Shown one piece after another: positions 27,079-36,629 of a stretch of DNA of 64,000 bases. Origin of the DNA: Saccharofermentans sp. (GTDB lineage: Bacteria > Bacillota > Clostridia > Saccharofermentanales > Saccharofermentanaceae); contig JAKSRJ010000011.1 in NCBI GenBank assembly GCA_024403715.1, positions 1 to 64,000 on the forward strand, read 5' to 3'. Position numbers and translations under genes: made by a program. Positions within the stretch are counted from its first letter, which is position 1; each line of letters begins with the position of its first letter. The notes beneath the pieces are model-generated. The model was not told the DNA's origin and made no database searches. It was given only the letters and a program-made list of their open reading frames with translations.

Positions 27079-27670
27079 AAATAACGCCCTTACAAAGTCT
27101 CTTTATCCTTCTAAGACCGTTATAAATTTTATTAATCAAGATAAGGAAAAAGCAAACTGGCGCAAGGCCAGCGTGTTTATTATCGCGTTGCCTTTATTAG
27201 CTTTGTTTGTTTACTTTGGATTTATTGTGCCTCACGAAAAGCTTAATGATGCTTTAGAGTTAAATAACGAGAGACTAAATGAATTAATAGTACTTCAAGA
27301 GTATAACCAAGATTATTTTGACGTACAGTCTGAATATAATGTCAGGCTTAATCATTTTATGAGTGATGAAGAGCGTTCATATGATAATAGGGACCAGATG
27401 CTTAATATGGTGTTTGACAATTTAACTAATGGAATTAGCATCATATCTATTACTGTTGAAGATGATGAGATGGTAGTCATTGTTAAGGCATCGACTTTGA
27501 ATGTAGTAGGAGATTATCTTGATATGCTCAATGAGGACACTAGATCATATTATGCTAGTGTTGATATTGCTAATGAGAATAATGATGATGATTCTGACGA
27601 TATCATTGCTACATACCGTGTAGTATGGAATTCTGAGTTTAATATTAATGGTGAAGGAGGGGAGGCTTAA
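27068..27670 (+). CDS. pilN: Type IV pilus assembly protein PilN-like
   Basis: A 200-residue bitopic protein. The cytoplasmic tail contains the conserved PilM-binding type segment (about residues 15-25, VINFINQ in place of the common INLLP). One membrane helix at about 34-54 is followed by a coiled coil (about 55-90) and a ferredoxin-like C-terminal domain (SIITVEDDEMVVIVKA). ATG 27068 is chosen because GGAGG lies five bases upstream; the ATG at 27056 lies ahead of that site. Position between pilM and the next gene strongly supports the call. Confidence 0.8.
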   Translation: MANKNNALTKSLYPSKTVINFINQDKEKANWRKASVFIIALPLLALFVYFGFIVPHEKLNDALELNNERLNELIVLQEYNQDYFDVQSEYNVRLNHFMSDEERSYDNRDQMLNMVFDNLTNGISIISITVEDDEMVVIVKASTLNVVGDYLDMLNEDTRSYYASVDIANENNDDDSDDIIATYRVVWNSEFNINGEGGEA

Positions 27671-27671
27671 T

Positions 27672-28325
27672 ATGCATAATCATAAGATTACAATCAAAGA
27701 AGCAATTGTGATTTTTGTACTCTCCTTAGCCGTAATTGCATATTTGTACTATGCTTTTTTCTGGACTTCATACCAGCGTAAGCTAAGTTCCTATAATACG
27801 ATTGATATAGACTCACAAATCGAGGTTGAACAAATGAGAGCAACCTCATTAACTAATATGAGAAATGAGATTGAAAATAGTAGTAATTCTAATCTTGGAC
27901 AAATAGCTATATATAACAATCAGAGTAATGAGATTCGTGAGTTAAGTTCTATTATAACTAATAACGCCACTGGTATCTTAATGACTTGGAAAGATCCAGT
28001 GCTTGATGGTTCTATTGTTAGAAGGCAGGTTGAACTGACTTTTATTGTCGACTCTTATGAAGAGGCTTTGGATATTATTAGTTCAATTTCAAACTGTGAG
28101 TATAGACTTGTTATTAACAATCTCTCTATTGAAGGAGAAGAAGGTGTAATTGAAGTTATCGATTACGAGAATGACGACATTACATATGTAGATGCACCTA
28201 TTAGTGTATCTTTAACAATCACCTTCTTCGAGACTACAGTTGGTGCCGATAGCGAAGCTGGGTTGATAGTTACAACAACTACAATTGAAGAAGATTCTAT
28301 CGAGAATTACGATATGTTCGATTAA
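27672..28325 (+). CDS. pilO: Type IV pilus assembly protein PilO-like
   Basis: A 217-residue bitopic protein with one helix at about 10-30, a coiled coil, and a C-terminal ferredoxin-like fold (QVELTFIVDSYEEALDIISSISN...LVINNLSI) typical of PilO. ATG 27672 follows a GGAGG site by about five bases. It is the last gene of the pilus operon. No pilP or pilQ follows, as expected for a cell without an outer membrane. Its stop codon overlaps the stop of the converging minus-strand gene. Confidence 0.72.
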   Translation: MHNHKITIKEAIVIFVLSLAVIAYLYYAFFWTSYQRKLSSYNTIDIDSQIEVEQMRATSLTNMRNEIENSSNSNLGQIAIYNNQSNEIRELSSIITNNATGILMTWKDPVLDGSIVRRQVELTFIVDSYEEALDIISSISNCEYRLVINNLSIEGEEGVIEVIDYENDDITYVDAPISVSLTITFFETTVGADSEAGLIVTTTTIEEDSIENYDMFD

Positions 28326-29092
28326 TGCTGATTGAAGCAGTTTCTTCTTAAACCGAGGTATTCGTTGACATTCATTTCTGCTCCATATGTTGTGCCGTCA
28401 GGTGCGACAACAACTACTAATTCAGTTGTGTAAAGCCCTTCCATGTCTGTATAAGAATAGAACTCGCATCCGTCTTCTAAGGTAACTTCAGACTGAAGAT
28501 AGTAATTACTAGTATCTGGGTATGAAGTTTCTAATGGATAAACAACAAATCTGTCATATCCAGCCTCTGTAACAAAGCCGATTTCTTTTCTGTCCCAGTC
28601 AATTAGTATAGTGTCATGAATGAAGATTTCTTCATTAAATCTCTTACCATAAACGCTTAAGTTATACTGAATTCTCTCTTCTGAACGCTTATACATGGCA
28701 ACAGCTCTTTGATGGCTGAAAGCATCTTTGATCTGATACTCAAAAATATTCCACATCAATATACCAAGAGTAATAACAGAGATAGAAACAACCGCGATTA
28801 CGAATGGCTTTTTTGGTACTGTCTTTGTGTTGTCCTTCTTAATTCTTGCTCTATTAAGTAAGTGATAGATTAATACACCAATTTGAATAATCGCGCATAC
28901 AGGGATAATTCCTGTGTAGCACAGCAAAAAGCCATACAATAAGAATGCGGTCCTGAATCCTTCGAATCCATAATATGTACCGAAGAAGTTAATTCCGAAG
29001 AAGAAGGAGAAAGCAGAAGCTCCAATTAATAAAACATATGGTACGAATGTTAGTATAAACAATATTTTTAAAATCTTATTTTTCTTAGACAT
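28322..29092 (-). CDS. Unknown membrane protein
   Basis: A 256-residue protein not recognised. Membrane helices at about 8-33, 48-78 and 96-117 occupy the first half; the second half is soluble and begins with a charged stretch (HQRAVAMYKRSEERIQY), followed by a beta-rich domain. AAGGAGG lies eight bases before the ATG on the minus strand. It is transcribed toward the pilus operon and its stop overlaps the pilO stop by 4 bases with no terminator between. Whether it is linked to pili is unknown. Confidence 0.6.
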   Translation of the reverse strand: MSKKNKILKILFILTFVPYVLLIGASAFSFFFGINFFGTYYGFEGFRTAFLLYGFLLCYTGIIPVCAIIQIGVLIYHLLNRARIKKDNTKTVPKKPFVIAVVSISVITLGILMWNIFEYQIKDAFSHQRAVAMYKRSEERIQYNLSVYGKRFNEEIFIHDTILIDWDRKEIGFVTEAGYDRFVVYPLETSYPDTSNYYLQSEVTLEDGCEFYSYTDMEGLYTTELVVVVAPDGTTYGAEMNVNEYLGLRRNCFNQH

Positions 29093-29180
29093 AGAAGTAT
29101 CCTCCTTTGCTTAATCGCAATATAACACAAGAAATTTTTATTTTGAATATCAAAGTATTATTTGCACCAAATATACCACA

Positions 29181-29211
29181 AATAAAAACAGGCTTACGTT
29201 TGTGAGCCTGT
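29181..29211 (-). terminator. Rho-independent terminator after prfC
   Basis: On the minus strand ACAGGCT...AGCCTGT (29211-29203 with 29094-side arm 29196-29188) forms a 7-9 bp stem and is followed by TTTTTATTTG. It lies 22 bases after the prfC stop. Confidence 0.75.
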
Positions 29212-29232
29212 CTGCTTTAATAAAAGACTTAA

Positions 29233-30858
29233 TTAGTTATCCTTGGTGTGGATATTTTCAAATCTAAGCTTCATAGCTTCGTTATGCTGTATAGCCCAGT
29301 CGATAGCCCACTCAGACTCGAAGAGAACAACTGGCTCGTTATCTCTGTCGAGAACTACCATGGAAGTAGAAGTTATTGTCATGTCGTGGAAGTCAAATTC
29401 GCCTTCAGCGTCGCTCTTAACCCATCTAGCAAGGTTATAGGAGAGTGGCTCACGAACGATATCAACTCCATATTCAGTCTTAAGTCTGTATTCGAGAACT
29501 TCAAATTGGAGAACACCTACTACACCCATAATGAATGTCTCTGTACCAATATCAGGCTGCTTATAAAGCTGAACAGCACCTTCCTCAGAGAGCTGCTCGA
29601 TACCCTTTAAGAACTGCTTTCTCTTCATGGAATCCTTAGGGAATACCTTCGCGAAATTCTCAGGTGGGAAGACAGGGATTGGATCAAACTCAAACTTTCT
29701 GTTTGTAGAGATAAGTGTATCACCAATTCTGAAGTGTCCTGGGTCGAATATACCGATGATATCACCAGCATATGCATCTTCAACAATATTTCTGTCCTGC
29801 GCCATAAACTGCTGTGGTTGAGCAAGCATAATCTTCTTGCCAAGTCTTAAGTGATTAACGTTCATGTTCTTCTCATACTTACCAGAGCAGATTCTAAGGA
29901 ATGCCATACGGTCTCTGTGGTTAGGGTCCATGTTTGCCTGAATCTTAAATACAAATCCAGAGAACATCTCATCTGTAGGATCAACATCACCCTTATCGTC
30001 AGAAACGTGGTGTGGCTGTGGCATTGGAGCAGTAGCCAAGAAGTGCTTTAAGAATGTCTCAACACCGAAGTTAGTAATAGCAGAACCGAAGAATACCGGA
30101 GTTAACTGACCAGCAAGAACTCTGTCTATATCAAACTCATCACCAGCCAAGTCGAGAAGCTCGATATCATTGCAAAGCTGCTCATAGTGTGCAGATGTCA
30201 TAAGTTCCTTCAAAGCTGGATCGTCGATACCTGCAGTCTTCTGAGAAACCATAGTAGCGCCGTGGTCTCTTGAAGCTGCATCAAAGAGTAATACTTCACC
30301 AGTAGATCTCTCATAAACTCCTTCGAAATCACCATCTGTGCCGATAGGCCAGTTAACAGGAGTTGATCTAATACCCAATACCTTCTCGAGTTCATCAATA
30401 AGATCAAATGGATTCTTTGCTGCACGGTCCATCTTATTTATGAATGTGAAAATCGGAATTCCTCTCTTACGACAAACAGTGAAGAGCTTAATTGTCTGAG
30501 CCTCGACACCCTTTGCTCCATCAAGAAGCATTACAGCAGCGTCAGCTGCGCAAAGTGTTCTATAAGTATCCTCAGAGAAGTCCTGGTGTCCAGGAGTATC
30601 AAGGATGTTGATACAGTAACCATCATACTCAAACTGCATTACAGAAGATGTAACGGAGATACCTCTTTGCTTCTCAATCTCCATCCAGTCAGATGTAGCG
30701 TGGCGAGCGGCTTTACGTGCCTTTACAGAGCCTGCGAGGTGAATAGCGCCTCCGTACAAAAGGAGCTTTTCAGTCATTGTTGTCTTACCTGCGTCAGGGT
30801 GAGAAATAATGGCAAACGTTCTTCTTCTTTGTATTTCTTCAGTATTTGTTAAGGACAT
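29233..30858 (-). CDS. prfC: Peptide chain release factor 3 (RF3)
   Basis: A 541-residue translational GTPase that recycles RF1 and RF2 from the ribosome after peptide release. G1 motif SHPDAGKT (19-26), G2 region, G3 DTPGHQDFSEDT, and G4 NKMDR are all present, and the segment RGISVTSSVMQFEYDGYCINILD is RF3-like rather than EF-G-like. The start at 30858 is set by AGAGG about 10 bases upstream; a further in-frame TTG at 30879 lies ahead of that site. It stands alone, divergent from malQ. RF1 is encoded 5 kb away at 35544. Confidence 0.95.
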   Translation of the reverse strand: MSLTNTEEIQRRRTFAIISHPDAGKTTMTEKLLLYGGAIHLAGSVKARKAARHATSDWMEIEKQRGISVTSSVMQFEYDGYCINILDTPGHQDFSEDTYRTLCAADAAVMLLDGAKGVEAQTIKLFTVCRKRGIPIFTFINKMDRAAKNPFDLIDELEKVLGIRSTPVNWPIGTDGDFEGVYERSTGEVLLFDAASRDHGATMVSQKTAGIDDPALKELMTSAHYEQLCNDIELLDLAGDEFDIDRVLAGQLTPVFFGSAITNFGVETFLKHFLATAPMPQPHHVSDDKGDVDPTDEMFSGFVFKIQANMDPNHRDRMAFLRICSGKYEKNMNVNHLRLGKKIMLAQPQQFMAQDRNIVEDAYAGDIIGIFDPGHFRIGDTLISTNRKFEFDPIPVFPPENFAKVFPKDSMKRKQFLKGIEQLSEEGAVQLYKQPDIGTETFIMGVVGVLQFEVLEYRLKTEYGVDIVREPLSYNLARWVKSDAEGEFDFHDMTITSTSMVVLDRDNEPVVLFESEWAIDWAIQHNEAMKLRFENIHTKDN

Positions 30859-30882
30859 AAAAAATTTACCTCTACGCAAAAT

Positions 30883-30911
30883 TCTATATATTTTATCACA
30901 ATTATTATCAA
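30883..30911 (-). promoter_or_regulatory. prfC promoter
   Basis: Read on the minus strand: TTGATA (30911-30906), 17-bp spacer, TATAGA (30888-30883). It lies back to back with the malQ promoter. Confidence 0.5.
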
Positions 30912-30920
30912 TTTTATTAG

Positions 30921-30929
30921 TGGTATAAT
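30921..30929 (+). promoter_or_regulatory. Extended -10 promoter of the malQ operon
   Basis: TGGTATAAT gives a TGn extension joined to a consensus TATAAT, which can replace a good -35. It lies 42 bases before the malQ ATG. Confidence 0.6.
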
Positions 30930-30970
30930 GGTCGAGTTATTCAAAAATGTATTTTTAGGGAGGGTCTTAT

Positions 30971-32539
30971 ATGCAGCGCGGTGGCGGAGTGTTAATGCAT
31001 ATATCATCTTTGCCGGGTCCATTCGGAATCGGTGTATTGGGAGAGGAAGCTATTAGTTTTGCTAAGCAGCTTCATAATCAGGGAATGAAGTATTGGCAGG
31101 TATTGCCTTTCTCATATCCAGGAATGGGTGATTCACCTTATCAGAGTTTTTCAGCTTTTGCAGGTAACTGGCTTTTCTTAGATCCTAGAAGGCTTATGAA
31201 GATGGGGCTTTTAAATGCAGGAGATGTAGTAGCTGCTGAGTATACAGAAAATAAGTGGCGAGTAGATTTTGATTATATTCGTGTAGAGAAGGAAAAGCTC
31301 CTGCGTAAGGCTTATGCTAATGCTAATAACGATATTCGCACCAAGGCAATGCAGTTCTTATCTGACAATCAGTGGGCTGATGATGTAGCTTTGTATCAGG
31401 CTGCCAAGGATAAGTATTATCAGCGTGCATGGTGGCAGTGGGACGATCCAGCACTTTCTAATTATGAGAAGGAAGCTGTTGCAGCTTTAAGAGAGACAGA
31501 AGACTATAAGTTCCACGGCTTTGTTCAGTATTTGTTTTCTATTGAGTGGGCGGATGTAAGAGCTCAGATTAATGCAGAAGGAATTCAGATTATTGGTGAT
31601 ATGCCAATTTATGTTTCTGGTGATTCAGCTGATGTATGGGCTGCAAGAGATATGTTTAAGATGGCAAATGCAGCTGATAAGAAGGCAGCTAAGAAGCTAT
31701 GGCTTGAGGAAAACCCTAATGCTGATCCTAATTCCTTCGAAGAGCCACTCTTTTCCAAGGTTGCTGGAGTACCACCAGATTATTTCTCTGCTGATGGTCA
31801 GCTCTGGGGTAACCCGATCTACGACTGGAAGAAGCATAAGGCTTCTGGCTACGAGTGGTGGATGAGAAGACTTGAGGAGAACTTTAAGCTTTACGATATC
31901 GTTAGAATTGATCACTTCAGAGCATTCTCTTCTTACTGGGAAGTACCAGCAGGTGCCAAAACAGCTAAGAGAGGCGAGTGGGTTGAAGGTCCTAAGATGG
32001 ATTTCTTCAATGCATTTGATAAGAAGTTTGGTGATAGATCAAAGCTTATTGCTGAGGACTTGGGTGAAGTAACACCTGACCTTGAAGAGTTCTTGGAGGA
32101 AGTTGCTCTTCCTAGAATGAAGGTTATGGAGTTTGCTTTTGATCCTAATGGTGACAGTCCATATCTTCCACACAACTATGAGAAGAACTGTGTTGCTTAT
32201 ACAGGCACACATGATAACAACACTCTTCTTGGATGGCTTTGGGAAGCATCTGAGCACGAGCGTAATGAGTGCCTTAAGTATTGTGGCTTCGAGGGTAATA
32301 ACTGGGGTGAAGGTGGTACAAGATCAGCTTCATGCCGTGCGATTATCAAGACATTGTGGGCTTCTAGTGCAAATTGTGTAATCATTCCTATCCAGGATAT
32401 GTTAGGTTACGGCGGAGATACAAGAATGAATATGCCAGGTACAGCTAATGGTAACTGGAGAGTTCGTTTTACTAAGGAAGACTTCGACGCTATTGATAAC
32501 AATTGGTATAAGGATCTTAATAGACTATACAGAAGGTAA
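30971..32539 (+). CDS. malQ: 4-alpha-glucanotransferase (amylomaltase)
   Basis: A 522-residue GH77 enzyme that transfers alpha-1,4-glucan segments in maltodextrin and glycogen use. It starts RGGGVLMHISSLPGPFGIG and contains the GH77 motifs IDHFRAFSSYWEVP (nucleophile Asp in IDHFR), KLIAEDLGEVTPDL (acid/base Glu in EDLG) and YTGTHDNNTLLGW. Length matches bacterial MalQ. GGGAGGG precedes the ATG. It is the first gene of a run that continues into glpK 3 bases later. No glycogen phosphorylase is nearby. Confidence 0.95.
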   Translation: MQRGGGVLMHISSLPGPFGIGVLGEEAISFAKQLHNQGMKYWQVLPFSYPGMGDSPYQSFSAFAGNWLFLDPRRLMKMGLLNAGDVVAAEYTENKWRVDFDYIRVEKEKLLRKAYANANNDIRTKAMQFLSDNQWADDVALYQAAKDKYYQRAWWQWDDPALSNYEKEAVAALRETEDYKFHGFVQYLFSIEWADVRAQINAEGIQIIGDMPIYVSGDSADVWAARDMFKMANAADKKAAKKLWLEENPNADPNSFEEPLFSKVAGVPPDYFSADGQLWGNPIYDWKKHKASGYEWWMRRLEENFKLYDIVRIDHFRAFSSYWEVPAGAKTAKRGEWVEGPKMDFFNAFDKKFGDRSKLIAEDLGEVTPDLEEFLEEVALPRMKVMEFAFDPNGDSPYLPHNYEKNCVAYTGTHDNNTLLGWLWEASEHERNECLKYCGFEGNNWGEGGTRSASCRAIIKTLWASSANCVIIPIQDMLGYGGDTRMNMPGTANGNWRVRFTKEDFDAIDNNWYKDLNRLYRR

Positions 32540-32542
32540 TTT

Positions 32543-34072
32543 ATGAGAGCGATTCTTGCTGTAGATCAGGGAACTACATCTACAAAGGCGTTTTTATTAA
32601 GTAAAGAGGGCGGGCTTGTTAATTCAAGCCCTGTTCCAATTACGCAGATTTATCCTAAGCCAGGCTATGTTGAGCATGATGCCACTGAGATTTATGTATC
32701 AGTCCTCAAAACTATGGCTGATTTGCTTACTAAAAATCCTGAGGTTGAGATTGATGGTGTAGCTATTACCAATCAGCGAGAAACAACAATTGCTTTTAAT
32801 AAGCTCACAGGTAAGCCTTATTGTAATGCTATCGTTTGGCAAAGCAGACAAACTAGCGAGATATGCCGACGTGAGGAATTTTTAAGTAGAGAGTCAGAAT
32901 TAATGGCTTTGACAGGATTGAAGCTGGATCCTTATTTTTCTGCTACAAAAATGCGTTGGATATTAGAAAATGTTCCAGGAACTGAGAAAGCAGCCATTGC
33001 TGGTGAACTTCTATTTGGCACGGTAGATGGATACTTGGTATATATGCTGACTGGTGGTCAATGTTTTGCTAGTGATTATTCTAATTGTTCTAGAACATTA
33101 TTATTTGATATCAATAAGCTTCAGTATAGTGATACACTTTGTGATTTATTTGAAATTCCTAAGAAGTGCCTTGCAAAACCTATGCCATCTTGTAGTGATT
33201 TTGGCGTAATATCTTTTGGAGACAATCCTTTTGATGATTCTATTACTCCTGAAGAGTGGGATGCTTTGTCTAGACTTAATGGAGTGCATATTAATGGTGT
33301 AGCTGGTGATCAAGCTGCAGCTTTATTTGGCCAGGCTTGTTTTGAGGTTGGTTCCGCAAAGACAACGTATGGTACAGGTTGCTTTACACTAATGAATATT
33401 GGTGAGAAGCCTTCTTTCTCTAGTAATGGACTCTTAACTTCTGCTGCATGGTCATATCAGGGCAAGACGATTTATGCTTTGGAAGGAAGTGTCTTCCAGG
33501 GCGGATCTATTATTTCTTGGCTTAAAGATAAGATGGGACTTATTAACAAGCCATCTGACTGTGATGAGATATGTGCTTCACTAACTGATAATGCTGGTGT
33601 CTATTTGGTTCCGGCGTTTTCTGGTCTCGGTGCTCCTTATTGGAATCCTGATTTAAGAGGAACTATTGTTGGTTTAACGGGTGGTACTGGGCGTGAACAT
33701 ATTGTTAGGGCTGCGGTTGAATCAATTGCATATCAGGTGACAGAACTTGTTGATTTAATGATGAGTGATACCAATATTACATCTACACATATGAAGGTTG
33801 ATGGTGGTGTTTGTGCTTGTGAATTCTTAATGCAGCTTCAGGCGGATTTACTCGGAGTAACTATAACAAGAGCTAAGTCTGATGAGATGACTGCTATGGG
33901 CGTTGGTATGATGGCTGGATTAACTAGTGGCTTTTATGAGAATATGGATGAAGTAGAATCTATATATCAGGCTTCCAAGGTGTATGATCCAAAACGTTCG
34001 TCTAAGGAAGCACGAGTTTTATTATCGCAGTATAAAAAAGCTGTAAATGCTTCAGTAACTGCATCAAAGTAA
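32543..34072 (+). CDS. glpK: Glycerol kinase (FGGY family)
   Basis: A 509-residue sugar-kinase-fold enzyme that phosphorylates glycerol to glycerol-3-phosphate. It starts LAVDQGTTSTKAFLL and contains VAITNQRETTIAF, NAIVWQSRQT (a GlpK-specific segment), GVAGDQAAALFGQ, TTYGTGCFTLMN, ALEGSVFQGGSIISWL and the FGGY signature MKVDGGVCACEFLMQ. Length and motifs fit GlpK rather than xylulokinase. Neither glpF nor glpD is adjacent, so expression may not be glycerol-specific. Confidence 0.88.
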   Translation: MRAILAVDQGTTSTKAFLLSKEGGLVNSSPVPITQIYPKPGYVEHDATEIYVSVLKTMADLLTKNPEVEIDGVAITNQRETTIAFNKLTGKPYCNAIVWQSRQTSEICRREEFLSRESELMALTGLKLDPYFSATKMRWILENVPGTEKAAIAGELLFGTVDGYLVYMLTGGQCFASDYSNCSRTLLFDINKLQYSDTLCDLFEIPKKCLAKPMPSCSDFGVISFGDNPFDDSITPEEWDALSRLNGVHINGVAGDQAAALFGQACFEVGSAKTTYGTGCFTLMNIGEKPSFSSNGLLTSAAWSYQGKTIYALEGSVFQGGSIISWLKDKMGLINKPSDCDEICASLTDNAGVYLVPAFSGLGAPYWNPDLRGTIVGLTGGTGREHIVRAAVESIAYQVTELVDLMMSDTNITSTHMKVDGGVCACEFLMQLQADLLGVTITRAKSDEMTAMGVGMMAGLTSGFYENMDEVESIYQASKVYDPKRSSKEARVLLSQYKKAVNASVTASK

Positions 34073-34080
34073 GGATGAAT

Positions 34081-34815
34081 ATGAACGAAGATATCTTTCT
34101 AAAGGAAGAAATTAAAAACGACGAATTATTGAAACTCATGCATGAGATGCGTTCTGACAGAAGTCAGGAGAAGATGCTTGAGGTTTTAAGAAGTGCTGCT
34201 GTAGCAGCTTATGCTGTTCCTGTTGATGTTAATTCAGAGGGAAGGTATTCTTTTCACGCTGTAAGCGATAGTAAAAATCGTAAGTTTATAGTGGCATATT
34301 CCGATACTTCAAGCCTTATTACTACAGAAAAAGATGAGAATCAAAAGGCAGTTAAATCATCTTTTGAAGATTTGATGGAGGTTGTTCTTAACCCTGGTCT
34401 TGGTCTTGATGGTGTAGTAATTAACCCTGGAGCTTCTGAGGTGGTATTTGGTAAAGAACTTTTAGGCTCGATTAAAGAGCAAATGGCTGGTGATGATACT
34501 GTTGGTATGTGTGTAGCAGAACCGGCAGAATATCCTTCAAAAATGAAGGAGATGATAGAGAATTTTGCTAAGGAAGAGTCTTCGTTAAAGGCCGTTTATG
34601 TGCGTCTTCTTGTATCTCAGGATCAAAAAGAACTTCGTTGGTTAATGGTCGTAGATACTTCGCTTCAAGGCGAACAAAAACAGTATATGCTTGATACATT
34701 CAAGCGTTTTATGAAGCCATATTTAGATGGAATCGAAGGCATAGTAGCTTCTCCCGATGAAGAGTATGCTGCGCAAGCAATAAAGGATGTAAAACCATTT
34801 TATGAACGCGCGTAA
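34081..34815 (+). CDS. SseB-family protein
   Basis: A 244-residue soluble protein with the SseB two-part layout. The N-terminal part contains YAVPVDVNSEGRYSFHAVSDSKNRKFIVAYSD... and LMEVVLNPGLGLDGVVINPGASEVVFGKELL, the typical SseB N-terminal pattern. The C-terminal part (KAVYVRLLVSQDQKELRWLMVVD) matches the SseB C-terminal domain. The name comes from enhanced serine sensitivity in E. coli; biochemical function is unclear. The second of two ATGs (34081) is six bases from AAGG and is preferred over 34075. It overlaps the next gene by 14 bases. Confidence 0.75.
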   Translation: MNEDIFLKEEIKNDELLKLMHEMRSDRSQEKMLEVLRSAAVAAYAVPVDVNSEGRYSFHAVSDSKNRKFIVAYSDTSSLITTEKDENQKAVKSSFEDLMEVVLNPGLGLDGVVINPGASEVVFGKELLGSIKEQMAGDDTVGMCVAEPAEYPSKMKEMIENFAKEESSLKAVYVRLLVSQDQKELRWLMVVDTSLQGEQKQYMLDTFKRFMKPYLDGIEGIVASPDEEYAAQAIKDVKPFYERA

Positions 34816-35554
34816 TTATTCTGTTGTTGTCGTTATTTTACTTCTAGTAGCAGCTATAATCGGTTTTCTCGCGTTTAAGGTTAATAGCATGAGTGATGGC
34901 ATTAAGGCTGCTTACGAAGAGAAAACTACTCAAGAATTAGCAGATCAGCTCGCTGAAAATGATTACCGTATTTATTTAATCGGCGAGATGCCAGAATATC
35001 TAAATATAATATCTGATCACATAACTGTTCTTACTGTAGGTCAGGTTAACTCTGTATCTATGCCAGTTAACGAGGGCAATTCTTCTATGACTGTTTTTGA
35101 TCAAGATGGCAACGTAATCTCTGAGAGAGAACAACGTGATTATGCTGACTTTATGCTAATCATCATTAATACTGACGAAGAAATAACAACCGATAAGATG
35201 GATATAATTCGTAACTGTGCTGTAGAAAACCACGTACCAGTATTACTCGTTGGAGCTAATAGTATTAACACCTTTCGAGAATATATGATAATGATACCAA
35301 GAGATTGTTCTGCTGCTTCTAGCATGCTTTTTGAGGTTTCACGAGATGTTGTTGATAATCCGATTGATATGGATATAGTTGCTTCAGGTGGACGTGAATA
35401 TGCGAATGCTTTGATGGAATTTATGCTTTTAAGAATTGAGAATCCTGTGGTAGTCTATGTATCTCCTGACACACTTCCAACTGCAGTAGAGACACAAGAA
35501 ACCGAATTTATTGAAGAAACTGAGATTACGGAGGAAATATTAGATGCCGCTTGA
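34802..35554 (+). CDS. Unknown protein with N-terminal membrane anchor
   Basis: A 250-residue protein not recognised. A single hydrophobic segment at about 7-26 is followed by a mixed alpha/beta domain ([25 protein letters not shown]..., [39 protein letters not shown]), which looks like a Rossmann-type three-layer fold, then an acidic tail rich in Glu and Thr. No catalytic motif is clear. It overlaps SseB at its start and prfA at its end (11 bases), so it is translationally coupled to both. Confidence 0.6.
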   Translation: MNARNYSVVVVILLLVAAIIGFLAFKVNSMSDGIKAAYEEKTTQELADQLAENDYRIYLIGEMPEYLNIISDHITVLTVGQVNSVSMPVNEGNSSMTVFDQDGNVISEREQRDYADFMLIIINTDEEITTDKMDIIRNCAVENHVPVLLVGANSINTFREYMIMIPRDCSAASSMLFEVSRDVVDNPIDMDIVASGGREYANALMEFMLLRIENPVVVYVSPDTLPTAVETQETEFIEETEITEEILDAA

Positions 35555-36629
35555 TGAGGCTCGTGCTCTAACAATTACTTCAAGATACGATGAGATTATG
35601 GCATCGCTGTCTGATCCAACCGTAATTTCTGATGCTGATAGATACGTTAAGCTTTCGAAGGAGCTTGGTGAGATTACTCCTAAAGCTGATACTGTGCGTA
35701 AGTATTTTCGACTTAAGTCAGAGATAGAAGAGGCATTAGAACTTTTGTCTGAGTCTGACGAAGAAGTTAAGAAGCTAGCTTCAGAGCAACTTAGTGTTGC
35801 TAAGGTAGAAATCGAGCTCTGCGAAAGGGAGCTTGTTACTATCTTAGCTCCCAAGGATCCTCGTGATGAGAGATCGGTTATTATGGAAATTCGTGCTGGT
35901 GCTGGAGGAGAAGAGGCAGCTTTATGTGCTGCTACCATTTATAAAATGTATCAAGGCTATGCAGCTTATCGCGGACTTAGCATTTCTGTTGTAGATTCTT
36001 CTGAGACTGAGCTTGGTGGATACAAGGAAATCGTTTTTGAAGTGAATGGCAAGGATGCTTATTCTAGATTAAAGTTTGAAAGTGGTGTTCATCGTATACA
36101 GCGAGTACCTGTAACTGAGTCTGGTGGAAGAATCCATACTTCTACAGCTACTGTTGCTGTTTTACCAGAAGCAGAAGCTACGGATGTTGTTATTAATCCT
36201 GAGGATTTAAAAATAGATAGATATCGTGCATCTGGTGCAGGAGGACAACATATCAATAAGACTTCATCTGCGATTAGAATTACTCATCTTCCAACAGGTA
36301 TTGTTGTTCAGTGCCAAGATGAGAGATCTCAGTTTGCCAATAGAGACAAAGCCATGGCAGTATTGCAAAGTAGATTATGGGCTATAGCTAAGTCCAGTGA
36401 TAAGGACGCTCTTGATTCCGAACGTAAAGCTCAGGTAGGTACAGGTGATAGATCTGAAAGAATTAGAACTTATAACTACCATGATGGAAGAGTAACAGAC
36501 CATAGAATCGGTTTAACACTATATAAGCTCGATTCAATTTTAAATGGTGACTTAGACGAGATTATTGATGCTTTGACAGTCGATTTGGCTGCAAGAATGG
36601 AAAGTGGTGAAGAAGATGGACAGAATTAA
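35544..36629 (+). CDS. prfA: Peptide chain release factor 1 (RF1)
   Basis: A 361-residue class-I release factor that reads UAA and UAG. The catalytic GGQ lies at 233-235 inside [15 protein letters not shown]. The stop-codon-reading tripeptide is PVT ([15 protein letters not shown]), which is the RF1 PxT form and not the SPF of RF2. The N-terminal helical domain and the C-terminal [19 protein letters not shown] are typical. In many Firmicutes the next gene is prmC, the methyltransferase for the GGQ Gln; here the Sua5 fusion follows directly and prmC is absent. Confidence 0.96.
   Translation: MPLDEARALTITSRYDEIMASLSDPTVISDADRYVKLSKELGEITPKADTVRKYFRLKSEIEEALELLSESDEEVKKLASEQLSVAKVEIELCERELVTILAPKDPRDERSVIMEIRAGAGGEEAALCAATIYKMYQGYAAYRGLSISVVDSSETELGGYKEIVFEVNGKDAYSRLKFESGVHRIQRVPVTESGGRIHTSTATVAVLPEAEATDVVINPEDLKIDRYRASGAGGQHINKTSSAIRITHLPTGIVVQCQDERSQFANRDKAMAVLQSRLWAIAKSSDKDALDSERKAQVGTGDRSERIRTYNYHDGRVTDHRIGLTLYKLDSILNGDLDEIIDALTVDLAARMESGEEDGQN

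Noticed and set aside
29248-29610. Plus-strand open frame inside prfC
   Set aside because: It lies within a fully conserved RF3 gene and shows no recognisable protein features.
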